A stretch of 64,000 nt of DNA, taken from positions 2,232,001 to 2,296,000 of the forward strand of contig NZ_CP023315.3 in the NCBI RefSeq assembly GCF_002310375.3, in the 5' to 3' direction. Under the pieces are notes generated by a model. The model did not search any database, was not told the origin of the DNA, and worked only from the letters and a program-made list of their open reading frames with translations. The translations under genes were made by a program, and so were the position numbers. Source of the stretch: Caulobacter vibrioides. GTDB taxonomy: Bacteria; Pseudomonadota; Alphaproteobacteria; Caulobacterales; Caulobacteraceae. Positions 45,831 to 54,859 of the stretch are shown here, piece by piece. Position 1 is the first letter of the stretch. Each line of letters starts with the position of its first letter.

Positions 45831-47336
45831 ATGGCTCTGTTTTCCATCGGCCGCGAAGCGAGCGACCAAGCCGGTCGGATTTGCGAACTGGAGGGCGTTG
45901 TCGCAGCGATCCAGCGCTCTCAGGCCGTGATCGAATTCAATCTCGACGGCTCCATCATCACTGCGAACGATAACTTTCTGCGCACGATGGGCTACGCGCT
46001 CAGCGACATCCAGGGGCGTGCGCACAGCCTGTTCGTCGAGCCAGACCTCGCAACAAGCTCGGACTATCGCGAGTTCTGGCGGCGGTTGAACGCCGGTGAG
46101 TTTCTGACGGGCAAGTACAAGCGGCTCGGCAAGGGCGGCCGGGAGGTCTGGATTCAGGCGTCCTACAACCCGGTGTTCGACCGACACGGCAAGCTGACCA
46201 AGGTCATCAAGTTTGCGGCGGACATCACAGCCGTAGAGACCGAGCGGCTTGAGAGCGAGCGCGAGCGTGACGCCATTCGCCGGGAGCAGGACGAGATTGT
46301 CTCGGCGCTCGCTGAGAGCCTGCAGAGGCTGGCGCAAGGTGACCTCACAGCCCGGATCGACGCGCACTTCGACGAGCGCTACGCCCGACTCAAGGCGGAC
46401 TTCAACGCCGCCGTCGACAGCCTCAAGGACGCCATGGGCGCGATCGCCGAGGCCGCCGGCGGGATGGAAAGCGGCGCGGCTGAGATCGCCAGCGCCTCAA
46501 ATGATCTCTCCAAGCGGACCGAGCAACAGGCCGCCAGTCTCGAAGAGACGGCCGCCGCGCTCGACGAGATCACCGCCACGGTCAAGCGCAGCGCCGACGG
46601 CGCCAAGCAGGCCTCCGCGGCCGCCTCCTCGGCAAGCCGCGAGGCCGACCGATCCGGCGAAGTTGTCCGCGAGGCCGTTTCGGCCATGGGCGAAATTGAA
46701 AAATCCTCGGGCCAGATCACTCAGATCATCGGCGTCATCGATGAGATCGCGTTCCAGACCAACCTGCTGGCGCTGAACGCCGGCGTCGAGGCGGCTCGGG
46801 CCGGTGAGGCTGGTCGAGGCTTCGCCGTGGTGGCGCAGGAAGTTCGAGCCCTCGCGCAGCGTTCCGCTGAAGCGGCGAAAGAGATCAAGCAACTGATCGC
46901 CAGCAGCACGGCCCAGGTCGAACGCGGAGTCCGTCTAGTGGGCGACACCGGCCAGGCGCTGACGGATATCGTGGCCAAGGTCGGCGAGATCGACACCCTG
47001 ATCCGAGAGATCGCTGAGTCCTCGCAGGAGCAGGCGACGGGCCTCAATCAAGTCAACGCGGCCGTGAACCAGATGGACCAGGTCACGCAACAGAACGCGG
47101 CGATGGTGGAGCAAGCCACGACGTCGGCCGCCCAGCTTCGCGGCGAGGCCCAGGACTTGGCGCGGCAGGTCTCGCGCTTCCAGACGGGCGCGAGCTACGT
47201 GGCCAGGCGGCCGGAAGCCCCTGCGCCTCGGGCGGCCCCGCCGGTCGCCGCCCCGCGCGCCAGGGTCCAGGCCTATGCGCGCCCCGGCTCGGCCGCCGTC
47301 GCGGTCGCGCCGTCCAGCGATTGGGAAGAATTCTAA
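45831..47336 (+). CDS. Soluble PAS-domain methyl-accepting chemotaxis protein
   Basis: A 501-residue receptor without any transmembrane segment. Residues 15-135 form one PAS domain ([24 protein letters not shown] to [10 protein letters not shown]); a HAMP-like helix pair follows ([14 protein letters not shown]); residues 195-440 are the coiled-coil signalling domain with the hairpin tip [53 protein letters not shown]. The C-terminus ends DWEEF, an x-W-x-x-F pentapeptide that binds the methyltransferase CheR in other bacteria. It probably senses an internal cue or redox state. ATG 45831 is chosen; the upstream frame would run through the palindrome. Confidence 0.93.
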   Translation: MALFSIGREASDQAGRICELEGVVAAIQRSQAVIEFNLDGSIITANDNFLRTMGYALSDIQGRAHSLFVEPDLATSSDYREFWRRLNAGEFLTGKYKRLGKGGREVWIQASYNPVFDRHGKLTKVIKFAADITAVETERLESERERDAIRREQDEIVSALAESLQRLAQGDLTARIDAHFDERYARLKADFNAAVDSLKDAMGAIAEAAGGMESGAAEIASASNDLSKRTEQQAASLEETAAALDEITATVKRSADGAKQASAAASSASREADRSGEVVREAVSAMGEIEKSSGQITQIIGVIDEIAFQTNLLALNAGVEAARAGEAGRGFAVVAQEVRALAQRSAEAAKEIKQLIASSTAQVERGVRLVGDTGQALTDIVAKVGEIDTLIREIAESSQEQATGLNQVNAAVNQMDQVTQQNAAMVEQATTSAAQLRGEAQDLARQVSRFQTGASYVARRPEAPAPRAAPPVAAPRARVQAYARPGSAAVAVAPSSDWEEF

Positions 47337-47374
47337 GTCCCGTGGGGGGACGGACCCGTCGTAGCGGGTTCGAC

Positions 47375-47409
47375 GTGGCCGCCGCTCACAAGCGGCGGCC
47401 ACGCTTGTT
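47375..47409. terminator. Bidirectional terminator between the chemoreceptor and der
   Basis: A perfect 12-bp stem (47375-47386 with 47391-47402) with loop CACA lies between the convergent chemoreceptor and der genes. GCTTGTTTTAG follows on the plus strand. Confidence 0.75.
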
Positions 47410-47416
47410 TTAGGCC

Positions 47417-49186
47417 CTAGCGCCCCTTGGGACGCCCAGGTCCAGTATTGCCACGCACAGTCCGCGAGCCCGCAGCAGGACGGCGCGGACCGGCGGCCTT
47501 GCCGCCCGCCGCCTTGGCGCCAACCTTGTAGCTTGGCGTGGTCGAAACCTTTTTCTGAGCGCGAGGCCCCTTGGCCTTCACCGACTTGACCGCCGCCTTG
47601 CCGGGCTCCGACGCGACCGCGGCTTCGCTCGGCGCGGCCTTGGCCACGGCGGGGCCCTTCTTTTTCACCGGCTTCACCGCGGCCTTGCCAGGATCTGGCA
47701 GGCCAGCAGCCTCCGCCGCCTTGGCGGCGGCTTCGTCGGCCAGGCGCTTGGACTTCTTGACTGTGTTGCGGGAGGCCCGGATGCGCTCTTCTTCGCGCTC
47801 GCGGCGTTCAAACTCGCGCTTTCCCCGGCCGCTATGGCCCTTGGCCTCGCCATCGGCGTACGGGTTCGCGCCCGACTTGATGGTGATCCGCAGCGGCACG
47901 CCCGGCAAGTCGAAGCTCTCGCGCAGACTGTTGACCAGGTAGCGGCGATAGTGGTCCGGCATCTGGTCGGCGCGGCTGGAGAACAGCACGAACGTCGGCG
48001 GACGCGCCTTGGTCTGAGCCATGTACTTGGGCTTCACGCGGCGACCGCTGACGGCCGGCGGCGGGTGGCGCTGCATGGCCATCTGCAGCCAGTCGTTCAG
48101 GTCGCGCGTCTTGACCTTGGTCGACCAGTCGCGGTGCGTCTTGATCACCGCCGGCATCAGATGGCCGATGCCCTTGCCGGTCTCGCCCGACAGGGCCACG
48201 ACCGGCGCGCCGCGCAGCTGCGGCAACATGCGCTCGGCGTGCTCGCGGAAGGCGGTGAGGTGCGCGGCCTGATCCTCGATCAGATCCCACTTGGCCAGCA
48301 CGAACACGACGGCCCGCCCCTCCCGCTCCGCCAGGTCGGCGATCTGCAGGTCCTGGATCTCGAACGGATGGGTGGCGTCCATGACCAGAAGCACCACCTC
48401 GGCGAAGGTGATGGCGCGGATGGTGTCGGCGGTCGACAGCTTTTCCAGCTTGTCCTGGACCTTGGCCTTGCGGCGCAGACCGGCCGTATCGACCAGGCGG
48501 ATCTTGCGGCCGTCCCATTCCCAGTCGACCGAGATGGAGTCGCGGGTGATGCCGGCCTCAGGGCCGGTCAGCAGACGGTCCTCGCCCAGAAGGCGGTTCA
48601 CCAGCGTCGACTTACCCGCGTTCGGACGTCCGATGATGGCGATGCGGATCGGCTTGCTGTCGTCGTCCTCGTCGTCGCCTTCAAGGTCAGCCTGGGGCTC
48701 GAAAGCCAGGAGGGCGGCGTAGAGCTCAGCCATCCCCTCGCCGTGCTCGCCCGAGATCGGGATCGGCTCGCCAAGGCCCAGGCGGAACGCTTCGGCCGCG
48801 CCGGCCTCGCCCGCCTTGCCCTCGGCCTTGTTGGCCGCGACGATGACGGGCTTGTCGCGCCGGCGCAGAATGGCGGCGAACACCTCGTCCAGCGCGGTGA
48901 CGCCCTCGCGACTGTCGAACACGAACAGCGAGACGTCGGCCTCCTCGATCGCGGCCTCGGTCTGGGCGCGCATCCGCGCCTCGAGGCTGGAGTCATCGAC
49001 GTCCTCGAAGCCGGCGGTGTCGATCAGCTCGAGCTCAAGATCCCCCAGGTTCCCAGAGGCGTAGCGGCGGTCACGCGTGACGCCCGGCTGGTCGTCGACG
49101 ATCGCCAGCTTCTTGCCGGCGAGGCGGTTGAACAGCGTGGACTTGCCCACATTGGGCCGGCCGACGATGGCGAGTTTCAAAGGCAT
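47417..49186 (-). CDS. der: Ribosome-assembly GTPase Der with an extended C-terminus
   Basis: A 589-residue Der/EngA, with two GTPase domains needed for 50S assembly. Domain 1 has G1 [10 protein letters not shown]3 DTAGF and G4 ANKA-type; domain 2 has [14 protein letters not shown] and AKWD. The acidic linker (about 165-178) and the KH-like C-terminal domain end near residue 445 ([11 protein letters not shown]). The usual length is 435-490; here about 145 more residues form a basic Lys/Ala/Pro-rich tail with an internal repeat ([14 protein letters not shown] at 499-512 and [14 protein letters not shown] at 528-541). It lies downstream of bamB but behind a terminator. Confidence 0.96.
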   Translation of the reverse strand: MPLKLAIVGRPNVGKSTLFNRLAGKKLAIVDDQPGVTRDRRYASGNLGDLELELIDTAGFEDVDDSSLEARMRAQTEAAIEEADVSLFVFDSREGVTALDEVFAAILRRRDKPVIVAANKAEGKAGEAGAAEAFRLGLGEPIPISGEHGEGMAELYAALLAFEPQADLEGDDEDDDSKPIRIAIIGRPNAGKSTLVNRLLGEDRLLTGPEAGITRDSISVDWEWDGRKIRLVDTAGLRRKAKVQDKLEKLSTADTIRAITFAEVVLLVMDATHPFEIQDLQIADLAEREGRAVVFVLAKWDLIEDQAAHLTAFREHAERMLPQLRGAPVVALSGETGKGIGHLMPAVIKTHRDWSTKVKTRDLNDWLQMAMQRHPPPAVSGRRVKPKYMAQTKARPPTFVLFSSRADQMPDHYRRYLVNSLRESFDLPGVPLRITIKSGANPYADGEAKGHSGRGKREFERREREEERIRASRNTVKKSKRLADEAAAKAAEAAGLPDPGKAAVKPVKKKGPAVAKAAPSEAAVASEPGKAAVKSVKAKGPRAQKKVSTTPSYKVGAKAAGGKAAGPRRPAAGSRTVRGNTGPGRPKGR

Positions 49187-49232
49187 AAGGCGTCCAGTAG
49201 TCGATTTTCGCCCCTATCGCAAAAGGGAGCCG

Positions 49233-49271
49233 AAAAAGCGAAGGCCCGGGCCGGCTTTCGCCGACCCGGGC
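49233..49271 (-). terminator. Terminator between bamB and der
   Basis: A 12-bp stem with one mismatch (49244-49255 with 49260-49271) and a GAAA loop on the minus strand is followed by CTTCGCTTTTT. It ends the bamB transcript, so der needs its own promoter in the remaining 46 bases. Confidence 0.85.
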
Positions 49272-49312
49272 TTCAAGGGTTTAGGCCTCAGGTCCCACCT
49301 GGGACCATGAGG

Positions 49313-50743
49313 TTAGCGGATGGCGACCAACTCCGCGTCGTCGGTGACGAGGTAGATCATGTCACCCACGGCGATCGGGTTCAGAAGGACCGGCGAACCG
49401 ATCTTCAGCGTCTTTTCCTTGGCGCCGGTCTTGGCGTTCAGGGCGACGGCCTCGCCTTCGCTGGACACCGTGATCAGTCGGCCGTTGGCCAGGATCGGGG
49501 TCGACCACAAGCGCGGCTTCTTGGCCCGCTTCTTCTTCTGCTTCTTCGAGAGATTGGCCGAGTCGTTGAGATCCTGGATCCAGTAGACCGAGCCGTTCTC
49601 GCGCGAGACGCAGATCACTTGCCCCGCCTTGTCGACGACATAGACGACGTCGCCGGCGACCCAAGGCGTGGTGATGGCGGTGACCGGCAGGCTCCAGCGC
49701 GCCTGGCCCGAACGCAGGTCGGTGGCGGCGAAGACGCCCGAGTGGCTGACGGCGAAGACGTCACCTTTGTAGATCACCGGGCGGCCCGGGATGTCGCGGA
49801 TCTCCGACAGCGCGTTGGTGCGGCTGGCGCGGCTGAGCGCTTCGCTCCACAGGTCGTTGCCGTTGGCGGCGCGCAGGGCGACCAGTTCACCCGAGGCGAA
49901 GCCGGAGACCACGGTGTCGCCGCTGACGGCCGGCGTCGAGGCGGCCAGGATGCGCGCCGGTTCGCTCAGCGCCTGATAGGTCCAGCCCGGCACGCCGTTT
50001 TCCGACGCGAAGGTCAGCAGTTCGTTGTCGGTCGAGACGACGAAGACCCGGCCGTCGACCACGGTCGGCGCGGCGTGGATCGGGGTCGAAGTCGGTTGGG
50101 TCCAGCCCATGGCACCGGTCGCCGCGTCGATCTGCGCAACGAAACGGAAGCCCGAAGCGACATACAGCTTGTTGTACGGGCCCAGGGCGAGGCCGCCGCC
50201 AAAGCCGAGGCGATCGTTCTTCTTGGGGATCAGACCCAGGAAACCGCCCTTTGTCGTCGGGCCGGCGGCCGGACGCAGATCCTTGCGCCACACGGTGGCG
50301 CCCGATCGCGCGTCCATGGCGACGACATCCGCTTCGCCATCCATCACGAAGATGCGGTCGCCCGAAGCCACCGGCGGTGCGGTGACATGGAACTTGGCGC
50401 CGCCCTTCTTGCCGAAGCCCTTCTTCCAGGCGATCTGGAAATCCTTGCCGGCGTCGACGTGCTCGATCGACTGTTCCGGGTTGCCGCCCGGCAGACGCCA
50501 TTCGGCCTGCACGGCGGGATCGGGCAGGAAGAAATCAGCGCCCTTCAGCGACTCGCTGGCCTCGACCTTCTGATCGAACGCGATGATCGAGATCCGCTGG
50601 CCTTGGCTGGCGGTGCTCTTGTTCTTCTCGCTCTTGTCGAACGGGTTCAGCTTGGAAACGGTCGAGCAGCCGCTGACCGTCACGGCCGCCGACATCAGCG
50701 CGACCAGCGCGACAGAACGCTTGGAGTTCATCTTGAGGCTCAT
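49313..50743 (-). CDS. bamB: Outer-membrane assembly lipoprotein BamB-like (PQQ repeats)
   Basis: A 476-residue lipoprotein. The signal peptide ends at the lipobox TVSGC (Cys near residue 26). The mature part is an eight-bladed PQQ-type beta propeller, seen in repeated GDRIFVMDGEADVVAMDARSG, GRVFVVSTDNELLTF and GDVVYVVDKAGQVICVSREN units. BamB supports BamA in folding outer-membrane proteins. It is longer than the usual about 390 residues. Its ATG overlaps the stop of the YfgM-like gene (ATGA); an alternative start lies at 50731. The conserved yfgM-bamB-der order is preserved, but a terminator splits it. Confidence 0.9.
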   Translation of the reverse strand: MSLKMNSKRSVALVALMSAAVTVSGCSTVSKLNPFDKSEKNKSTASQGQRISIIAFDQKVEASESLKGADFFLPDPAVQAEWRLPGGNPEQSIEHVDAGKDFQIAWKKGFGKKGGAKFHVTAPPVASGDRIFVMDGEADVVAMDARSGATVWRKDLRPAAGPTTKGGFLGLIPKKNDRLGFGGGLALGPYNKLYVASGFRFVAQIDAATGAMGWTQPTSTPIHAAPTVVDGRVFVVSTDNELLTFASENGVPGWTYQALSEPARILAASTPAVSGDTVVSGFASGELVALRAANGNDLWSEALSRASRTNALSEIRDIPGRPVIYKGDVFAVSHSGVFAATDLRSGQARWSLPVTAITTPWVAGDVVYVVDKAGQVICVSRENGSVYWIQDLNDSANLSKKQKKKRAKKPRLWSTPILANGRLITVSSEGEAVALNAKTGAKEKTLKIGSPVLLNPIAVGDMIYLVTDDAELVAIR

Positions 50744-51489
50744 TGGGCGGCGTTCGGGGCGGCGGGCGGCATTTGCATCATCGGCGGCGCGGCCGGCAGG
50801 GTCGCCGCGGCCTTGACGGCGGCGGGCAGATCCTTGGCCGAGCCGGAGTCGATCAGCTGCATCGCCGCCTGAGCGCGCTGACGCACGGCCTCGGACGTGT
50901 TGGCGTCCAGCGAGTTGGCCAGAATCACGAACTCAGAGCGTGCGCCGGCCAGATCGCCAGCCTGCAGCTTGGCGAAGGCCAGCGCCTCCTTGGCGTACAC
51001 GCGGTATGGGCTCTTTTCCCCCGCCAAAGGCGTCAACCTCGTCTCGATGTCCTTGTAGGAAGCGGTGTCCATCAAGGCGAAGGCGGATTTGAGGCGGGCC
51101 AGGTCGCCGATCATCGGGTTCGGCGCGACCTTGGCGGCCTCATCGAAATAGCCGACGGCTTCCGGCGTCTTCTTCTCTTCCAGGCGGATCGCGCCCATCT
51201 GCATCAGCGCCAAGGCCTTGTAGCCCTTGGCGTTGGTGTCGGCGACGCTCTTGAAGCCGTCAAAGGCCTTGGTCGGACCTTGCGTTTGCGCCGTCTTCAG
51301 CGCGGCCTGATAGGCTTGCGAGGCCTTGTCGGTCTGACCGGTCTGGTAGCTGGTCCAGCCCCAGTAGCCGCCCACGCCGATCACCACCACCGCCGTCGCC
51401 GCCGCCACCCAGGGCAGCGACTTCTTGGCGAGCGTGCGGTAGCGCTCCGCCCGAAGCTGTTCTTCGACTTCGTCAAAAACATCGACCAC
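50740..51489 (-). CDS. YfgM-like tetratricopeptide membrane protein
   Basis: A 249-residue protein with a short cytoplasmic N-terminus (VFDEVEEQLRAERYR), one TM segment (SLPWVAAATAVVVIGVGGYWGW, about residues 24-45) and a periplasmic TPR-like domain (AYQAALKTAQ ... ALALMQMGAIRLEE ... AKEALAFAKLQAGD). The C-terminus is Pro/Met/Ala-rich. In Escherichia coli YfgM is an ancillary subunit of the SecYEG translocon located next to bamB, the same arrangement as here, so a link to periplasmic chaperones is inferred. The stop overlaps the bamB start. Confidence 0.82.
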   Translation of the reverse strand: MVDVFDEVEEQLRAERYRTLAKKSLPWVAAATAVVVIGVGGYWGWTSYQTGQTDKASQAYQAALKTAQTQGPTKAFDGFKSVADTNAKGYKALALMQMGAIRLEEKKTPEAVGYFDEAAKVAPNPMIGDLARLKSAFALMDTASYKDIETRLTPLAGEKSPYRVYAKEALAFAKLQAGDLAGARSEFVILANSLDANTSEAVRQRAQAAMQLIDSGSAKDLPAAVKAAATLPAAPPMMQMPPAAPNAAQ

Positions 51490-51641
51490 GAAACGAGGCT
51501 CCGAAAACAGGCGCTGGCCCTTGGGCGCTCCCCGCTCTTACGAGGAACACCGTCGGGTTTAGGACAGATTGTGGCGGACGAAGGGCCGTCCGCTGAGGCG
51601 GCGAACCTATAGCGTGCCGCGCGCGGTCGCAACGCGCCGTT

Positions 51642-52469
51642 TTATGGCTTCTTGGCGTAGTAGGTTTCGGCCGGCCCCGGGAAGCTGCGGTCGCGCACAT
51701 CGCTCGCGTACTGGGCGGCCGCGCGCTCGATCTGGTTCTTCAAGTCGGCGTACCGGCGCACGAACTTCGGCGTCCAGTCGAACAGGCCTAGCATGTCGTC
51801 GACGACCAGAACCTGGCCATCGCAACCGGCTGAGGCGCCGATCCCGATCGTCGGCACGGAGACCGACTCGGTCACCTCGCGCGCCAGGCTTTCGGCCACA
51901 CCCTCGACCACGATGGCGAAGGCGCCGGCCTCGGCGGTGAGGCGCGCCTCCTCCAGCACCTTGGCGCGGCCAGCGTCGTCCTTGCCCTTGGCCTTGAAGC
52001 CGCCTTCCAGCAGCACCGCCTGAGGCCGCAAGCCGACATGGCCCATCACCGGCACGCCGCGCTGGGTCAGGTAGGCGATGGTGTCGGCCACGGTCGGCCC
52101 GCTCTCGACCTTCACCGCCTGAGCGCCCGTCTCCTTCATGATCCGCACGGCGTTGGCGTAGGCTTCCTCGTGCGAGGCCTCGTAGGAGCCGAACGGCATG
52201 TCGACGACCACCATCGCCTTCTTCGAGCCCCGCATCACGGCTTGGCCATGCAGGATCATCATCTCCATGGTCACCCCGACGGTGTTCGGGAGACCGTGAA
52301 CGACCATGCCGACCGAGTCCCCGACCAGCAGGACGTCGCAGGCGTCGTCCAGGGCGGCGGCGACCGGGGCGGTGTAGGCGGTCAGGCAGACGATAGGCAC
52401 CCCGCCCTTGCGCGCGGCGATGTCGGGGGCGGCCAGACGGCGGACCGTCTCTTCACGATGGGCGGACAG
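51642..52469 (-). CDS. panB: 3-methyl-2-oxobutanoate hydroxymethyltransferase, apparent CTG start
   Basis: A PanB of about 275 residues that makes ketopantoate in pantothenate synthesis. Core motifs are VLLVGDSVGMVVHGLPNTVGVT, FGSYEAS, KVESGPTVADTIAYL, MGHVGLRPQAV and IGIGASAGCDGQVLVVDDMLG. The first conventional start is GTG 52400, but this cuts inside the first conserved strand (GGVPIVCLTAYTAP). In-frame codons upstream encode a natural PanB N-terminus (SAHREETVRRLAAPDIAARKGG), reachable only from CTG 52467-52469, which has GGGAGGG six bases upstream; a TAG precedes it. Either CTG is the start, or a base differs. The gene is alone between the YfgM-like and sigma-factor genes. Confidence 0.88.
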   Translation of the reverse strand: MSAHREETVRRLAAPDIAARKGGVPIVCLTAYTAPVAAALDDACDVLLVGDSVGMVVHGLPNTVGVTMEMMILHGQAVMRGSKKAMVVVDMPFGSYEASHEEAYANAVRIMKETGAQAVKVESGPTVADTIAYLTQRGVPVMGHVGLRPQAVLLEGGFKAKGKDDAGRAKVLEEARLTAEAGAFAIVVEGVAESLAREVTESVSVPTIGIGASAGCDGQVLVVDDMLGLFDWTPKFVRRYADLKNQIERAAAQYASDVRDRSFPGPAETYYAKKP

Positions 52470-52561
52470 GGCGAACCCTCCCTAAGACGCTTTTGGGCGC
52501 CGTTTGTGGGCGAGATCGCGCCGCACCGCAACATGAACAGCGATAACGCGACGCGTGCGCG

Positions 52562-52942
52562 CTAAAAATCCTCGACCGCGCGAGTCACGGCGAAGGCCAG
52601 GGCCGCCACCGCAAGACCTGCGGCGAGCCATACGGCCTCCGCGCTCGCCGGCGTGCTCACCAGCGATGTCAGCTTGGCCCATCCACCGTTTATCTCGGCT
52701 TCCAGACCGTGCGTGCCTTCCTTGGATAGCTGCGCCAGCTCGTTCGAGAAACGGCTGCCGAAGATCTGGACGGCGCCGACGAGACCTGCGCCCGTCCCTG
52801 CGACAGCGATAAACATCCGCCGCATCGCCCAACCTCGGTCCAACTTGGCCGCGACTTCCGCATTGAACAGCGCCGCGTCCGGAAACGACGGCGGCTGGCC
52901 GAACATGCGGGTCAGTTGCGCTTCGAAATCGGGTTCAGCCAT
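52562..52942 (-). CDS. Putative anti-sigma factor of ECF module A (hypothetical, membrane)
   Basis: A 126-residue protein with a soluble N-terminus of about 45 residues, TM segments near residues 45-60 (FIAVAGTGAGLVGAVQIFG) and 105-122 (AVWLAAGLAVAALAFAVT) and no HxxxCxxC zinc motif of classical anti-sigma factors. Its ATG overlaps the 3' end of the ECF sigma gene, and the pattern of short acidic N-terminus, F-x-QPP and R-x-x-RR before the TM resembles the small protein of the adjacent module (54039-54347). The anti-sigma role is inferred from position and topology only. Confidence 0.65.
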   Translation of the reverse strand: MAEPDFEAQLTRMFGQPPSFPDAALFNAEVAAKLDRGWAMRRMFIAVAGTGAGLVGAVQIFGSRFSNELAQLSKEGTHGLEAEINGGWAKLTSLVSTPASAEAVWLAAGLAVAALAFAVTRAVEDF

Positions 52943-53510
52943 GAGCTTCCCTCCTCGCGCCCTCATCCGGTCGGGCGAGCTTGGCCCGAAGTTTGTCCAA
53001 ACCACGTTTGACATGGGATTTCACCGTGCCGATCGGGATGTTCAAGGCCTCCGCCGCTTCGCCGTGGGACCAATCGGCCCCATAGCAGAGCGAAACGCAT
53101 AAGCGCTCACCCCGTGACAGACTCTTGAGCGCCTCGTCGAGATCGATACGGCTGGCGGCGTCGCCGGACGCATCCTTCACGGATATCTCTTCAAGCGGCT
53201 CGATATTGTCCGAGAAGATGATGCGCGCCTCACGCTTGACGCGCTTCAGATAGAGCCGCGCAGCGATCTTCTTGATCCAGGCCCCGAAGGTTCCATCGCC
53301 TCGGAACTCAGCGACCTGCTCGAAGCCCGCCATGAACGCGTCCTGCGCCAAGTCGTCGGCGGTGGCGGAGTCCGCGCCCATGCGGCGCAGCAGCCCCCGG
53401 ACAGCCGAGCCATGCCGCCGCACCAATTCCCCATAGGCCAGCCGGTCGCCACCGGCCGCGTGCGCGGCGAGCTCGACATCGTGTCCTGTTGGCGGGCGTT
53501 CCATGCCCAT
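52935..53510 (-). CDS. ECF RNA polymerase sigma factor (module A)
   Basis: A protein of about 191 residues with sigma region 2 (YGELVRRHGSAVRGLLRRMGADSATADDLAQDAFMAGF, D-D-L-A-QD-F) and region 4 (RLCVSLCYGADWSHGEAAEALNIPIGTVKSHVKRGLDKLR), typical of ECF factors. The C-V-x-L-C-x-G and W-SH-x-E motifs are shared with the neighbouring sigma factor. Starts at TTG 53519, ATG 53510 and ATG 53504 are possible; GGGAGGGG fits the ATG at 53510. The stop overlaps the putative anti-sigma. It lies 32 bases downstream of a DUF6249-like membrane gene in the same direction. Confidence 0.9.
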   Translation of the reverse strand: MGMERPPTGHDVELAAHAAGGDRLAYGELVRRHGSAVRGLLRRMGADSATADDLAQDAFMAGFEQVAEFRGDGTFGAWIKKIAARLYLKRVKREARIIFSDNIEPLEEISVKDASGDAASRIDLDEALKSLSRGERLCVSLCYGADWSHGEAAEALNIPIGTVKSHVKRGLDKLRAKLARPDEGARREAHG

Positions 53511-53541
53511 TGCGATCAAGCCCCTCCCAAGGCCTCGGGCG

Positions 53542-53934
53542 CTAGACCCGCTGTTCCTTGTTCGGATTGAAGAAGCTCAGAACAATGAACGCCAAGCCGA
53601 TCACAGCGGGGATGCAGGCGATGCCGAAGCCATCGAAATCGCCGTCCCCATTGATGAAGTCGCCGAAATAGGTCGCCAGCCCGACGCCCACGCCGACCGC
53701 CAACCAGATCACGCCGGTCCGCAGATCCCGCAGTCGGGTCGGCGGGGTCTTCACCGTGCGGGTCATCGCCTCGATGACTTCGGGTGGGACCGGCTGGCCC
53801 TTCTCGATCGCAACGCGCAGCGTGGCATGAAGCTCACGACGTTCCTTGCTCTTGAAATAGAAGGGCAAGCAGACGATGGCGACGATCATGGCGAAGGCGC
53901 CGATCGGGACGATGATTTCCGGGTCCATCTTCAA
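53542..53934 (-). CDS. DUF6249-like small membrane protein (module A)
   Basis: A 130-residue protein with an N-terminal TM segment (IIVPIGAFAMIVAIVCLPFYF), a charged linker (KSKERRELHATLRVAIEKGQPVPPEVIEA region) and two C-terminal TM segments (GVIWLAVGVGVGLATYF; CIPAVIGLAFIVLSFF). The R-x-EL-x-x-TLR ... G-x-x-PP-E motif after TM1 recurs in the two membrane proteins of module B. Such DUF6249 proteins neighbour ECF sigma genes in related bacteria (recalled). Function unknown; a sensory or sigma-regulatory role is inferred. The 104 bases upstream should hold the module A promoter. Confidence 0.75.
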   Translation of the reverse strand: MKMDPEIIVPIGAFAMIVAIVCLPFYFKSKERRELHATLRVAIEKGQPVPPEVIEAMTRTVKTPPTRLRDLRTGVIWLAVGVGVGLATYFGDFINGDGDFDGFGIACIPAVIGLAFIVLSFFNPNKEQRV

Positions 53935-54038
53935 ATCCTCCAGTTTGGTGGACGACGCTAGCGCGCCGCCTTCACTGGTAAGAGGCGTTTACGGCGGCGT
54001 TTGGAGGCGCCGTTCGCCATGAAACTTTCGTAAGGCGG

Positions 54039-54347
54039 CTAAGACAGGATCAGGCCCAAACGACGCCGGACCTCAGGACCGCTGGCAAGTAGCGTGACGG
54101 CCACCAGAGCCAGGGCCGCCGCAGCGGGCGCCAGCCCCGGCGCCAGGGCCCCGACTAGATCTTTCAGCACGGGCGCGCAGGCCCAGGAGATCAGGCCAAC
54201 AACGCCCGCCCAGCCGCCGGCGGCGGCGACGCGGCGGACGAACGCGCGACGCTCAATCCTCTGCATCACCGCAGCGATCATCACGTCCGCGCGCCGGGCG
54301 GCCGGCTGCTCACCGAGAAAGGCGGAAAGCTGATCATCAGGGGTCAT
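54039..54347 (-). CDS. Putative anti-sigma factor of ECF module B (hypothetical, membrane)
   Basis: A 102-residue protein with an N-terminal soluble part of about 35 residues and two hydrophobic segments (AAAGGWAGVVGLISWACAP; LAPAAAALALVAVTLLA). It lacks a zinc anti-sigma motif. ATG 54347 overlaps the sigma stop by four bases. Its start MTPDDQLSAFLGEQPA and the R-x-x-x-RR before the first TM parallel the module A protein, so the two look paralogous. A longer frame to 54482 lies inside the sigma gene and is rejected. The anti-sigma role is inference. Confidence 0.65.
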   Translation of the reverse strand: MTPDDQLSAFLGEQPAARRADVMIAAVMQRIERRAFVRRVAAAGGWAGVVGLISWACAPVLKDLVGALAPGLAPAAAALALVAVTLLASGPEVRRRLGLILS

Positions 54348-54859
54348 TGAGATCCTCCCAGAACCGTCAACAGCCGCTCGCGACCACGGGTAACATGCGA
54401 TTTCACCGTGCCCAAGGGAATGCCCAAAGCGTCGGAAACCTCGGCGTGCGACCAGGCCTGCCCCAAGCAGAGCGTAACGCACGCTCGCTGGTCTTCCGGC
54501 AAGGTCGCCAGAGCCGTCTCCAGCGCCAGGCGGTCCTCAGCGGCGACCTCTGCAGCGGCCTCCAGGTCCTGCTCGCCACGCCAGGCCTCGTCCCGGGCGG
54601 CGGCGCGCTGGGCGCCACGCCGCTGGGACAGGGCCTTCTTCCAAGCGACGCCATAAAGCCAAGCCCGAAAGCCGGCGTCATCGCGAAGCCTTGGCAGCTG
54701 GCTCCAGGCCGCCACGAAGGCTTCCTGGGCGATGTCATCGGCGTCGATCCAGCCGCTCTTTCGGAGGAACCCGCGAAGCGGCTTTTCGTGGATCGCCACC
54801 AGCCTGGCGAAAGCGACCTGGGAGCCCGCGCGCGCCTGCCTGACGAGCGCGGCGTCCAT
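54344..54859 (-). CDS. ECF RNA polymerase sigma factor (module B)
   Basis: A 171-residue ECF sigma factor. Region 2 has GSQVAFARLVAIHEKPLRGFLRKSGWIDADDIAQEAFVAAW and region 4 has RACVTLCLGQAWSHAEVSDALGIPLGTVKSHVTRGRERL. The linker between regions 2 and 4 is rich in Arg, Ala and Glu. The C-V-x-L-C-x-G ... WSH-x-E and IP-x-GTVKSHV-x-RG blocks match the module A sigma. The ATG overlaps the stop of the upstream membrane gene (ATGA) and its stop overlaps the downstream putative anti-sigma, so all three are translationally coupled. Confidence 0.92.
   Translation of the reverse strand: MDAALVRQARAGSQVAFARLVAIHEKPLRGFLRKSGWIDADDIAQEAFVAAWSQLPRLRDDAGFRAWLYGVAWKKALSQRRGAQRAAARDEAWRGEQDLEAAAEVAAEDRLALETALATLPEDQRACVTLCLGQAWSHAEVSDALGIPLGTVKSHVTRGRERLLTVLGGSQ

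Noticed and set aside
47834..50872. Plus-strand open frame of 1012 residues
   Set aside because: It is fully antisense to der, bamB and part of the YfgM-like gene, has low-complexity Arg/Gln/His/Gly composition and no recognisable domain. It results from GC-rich third positions.
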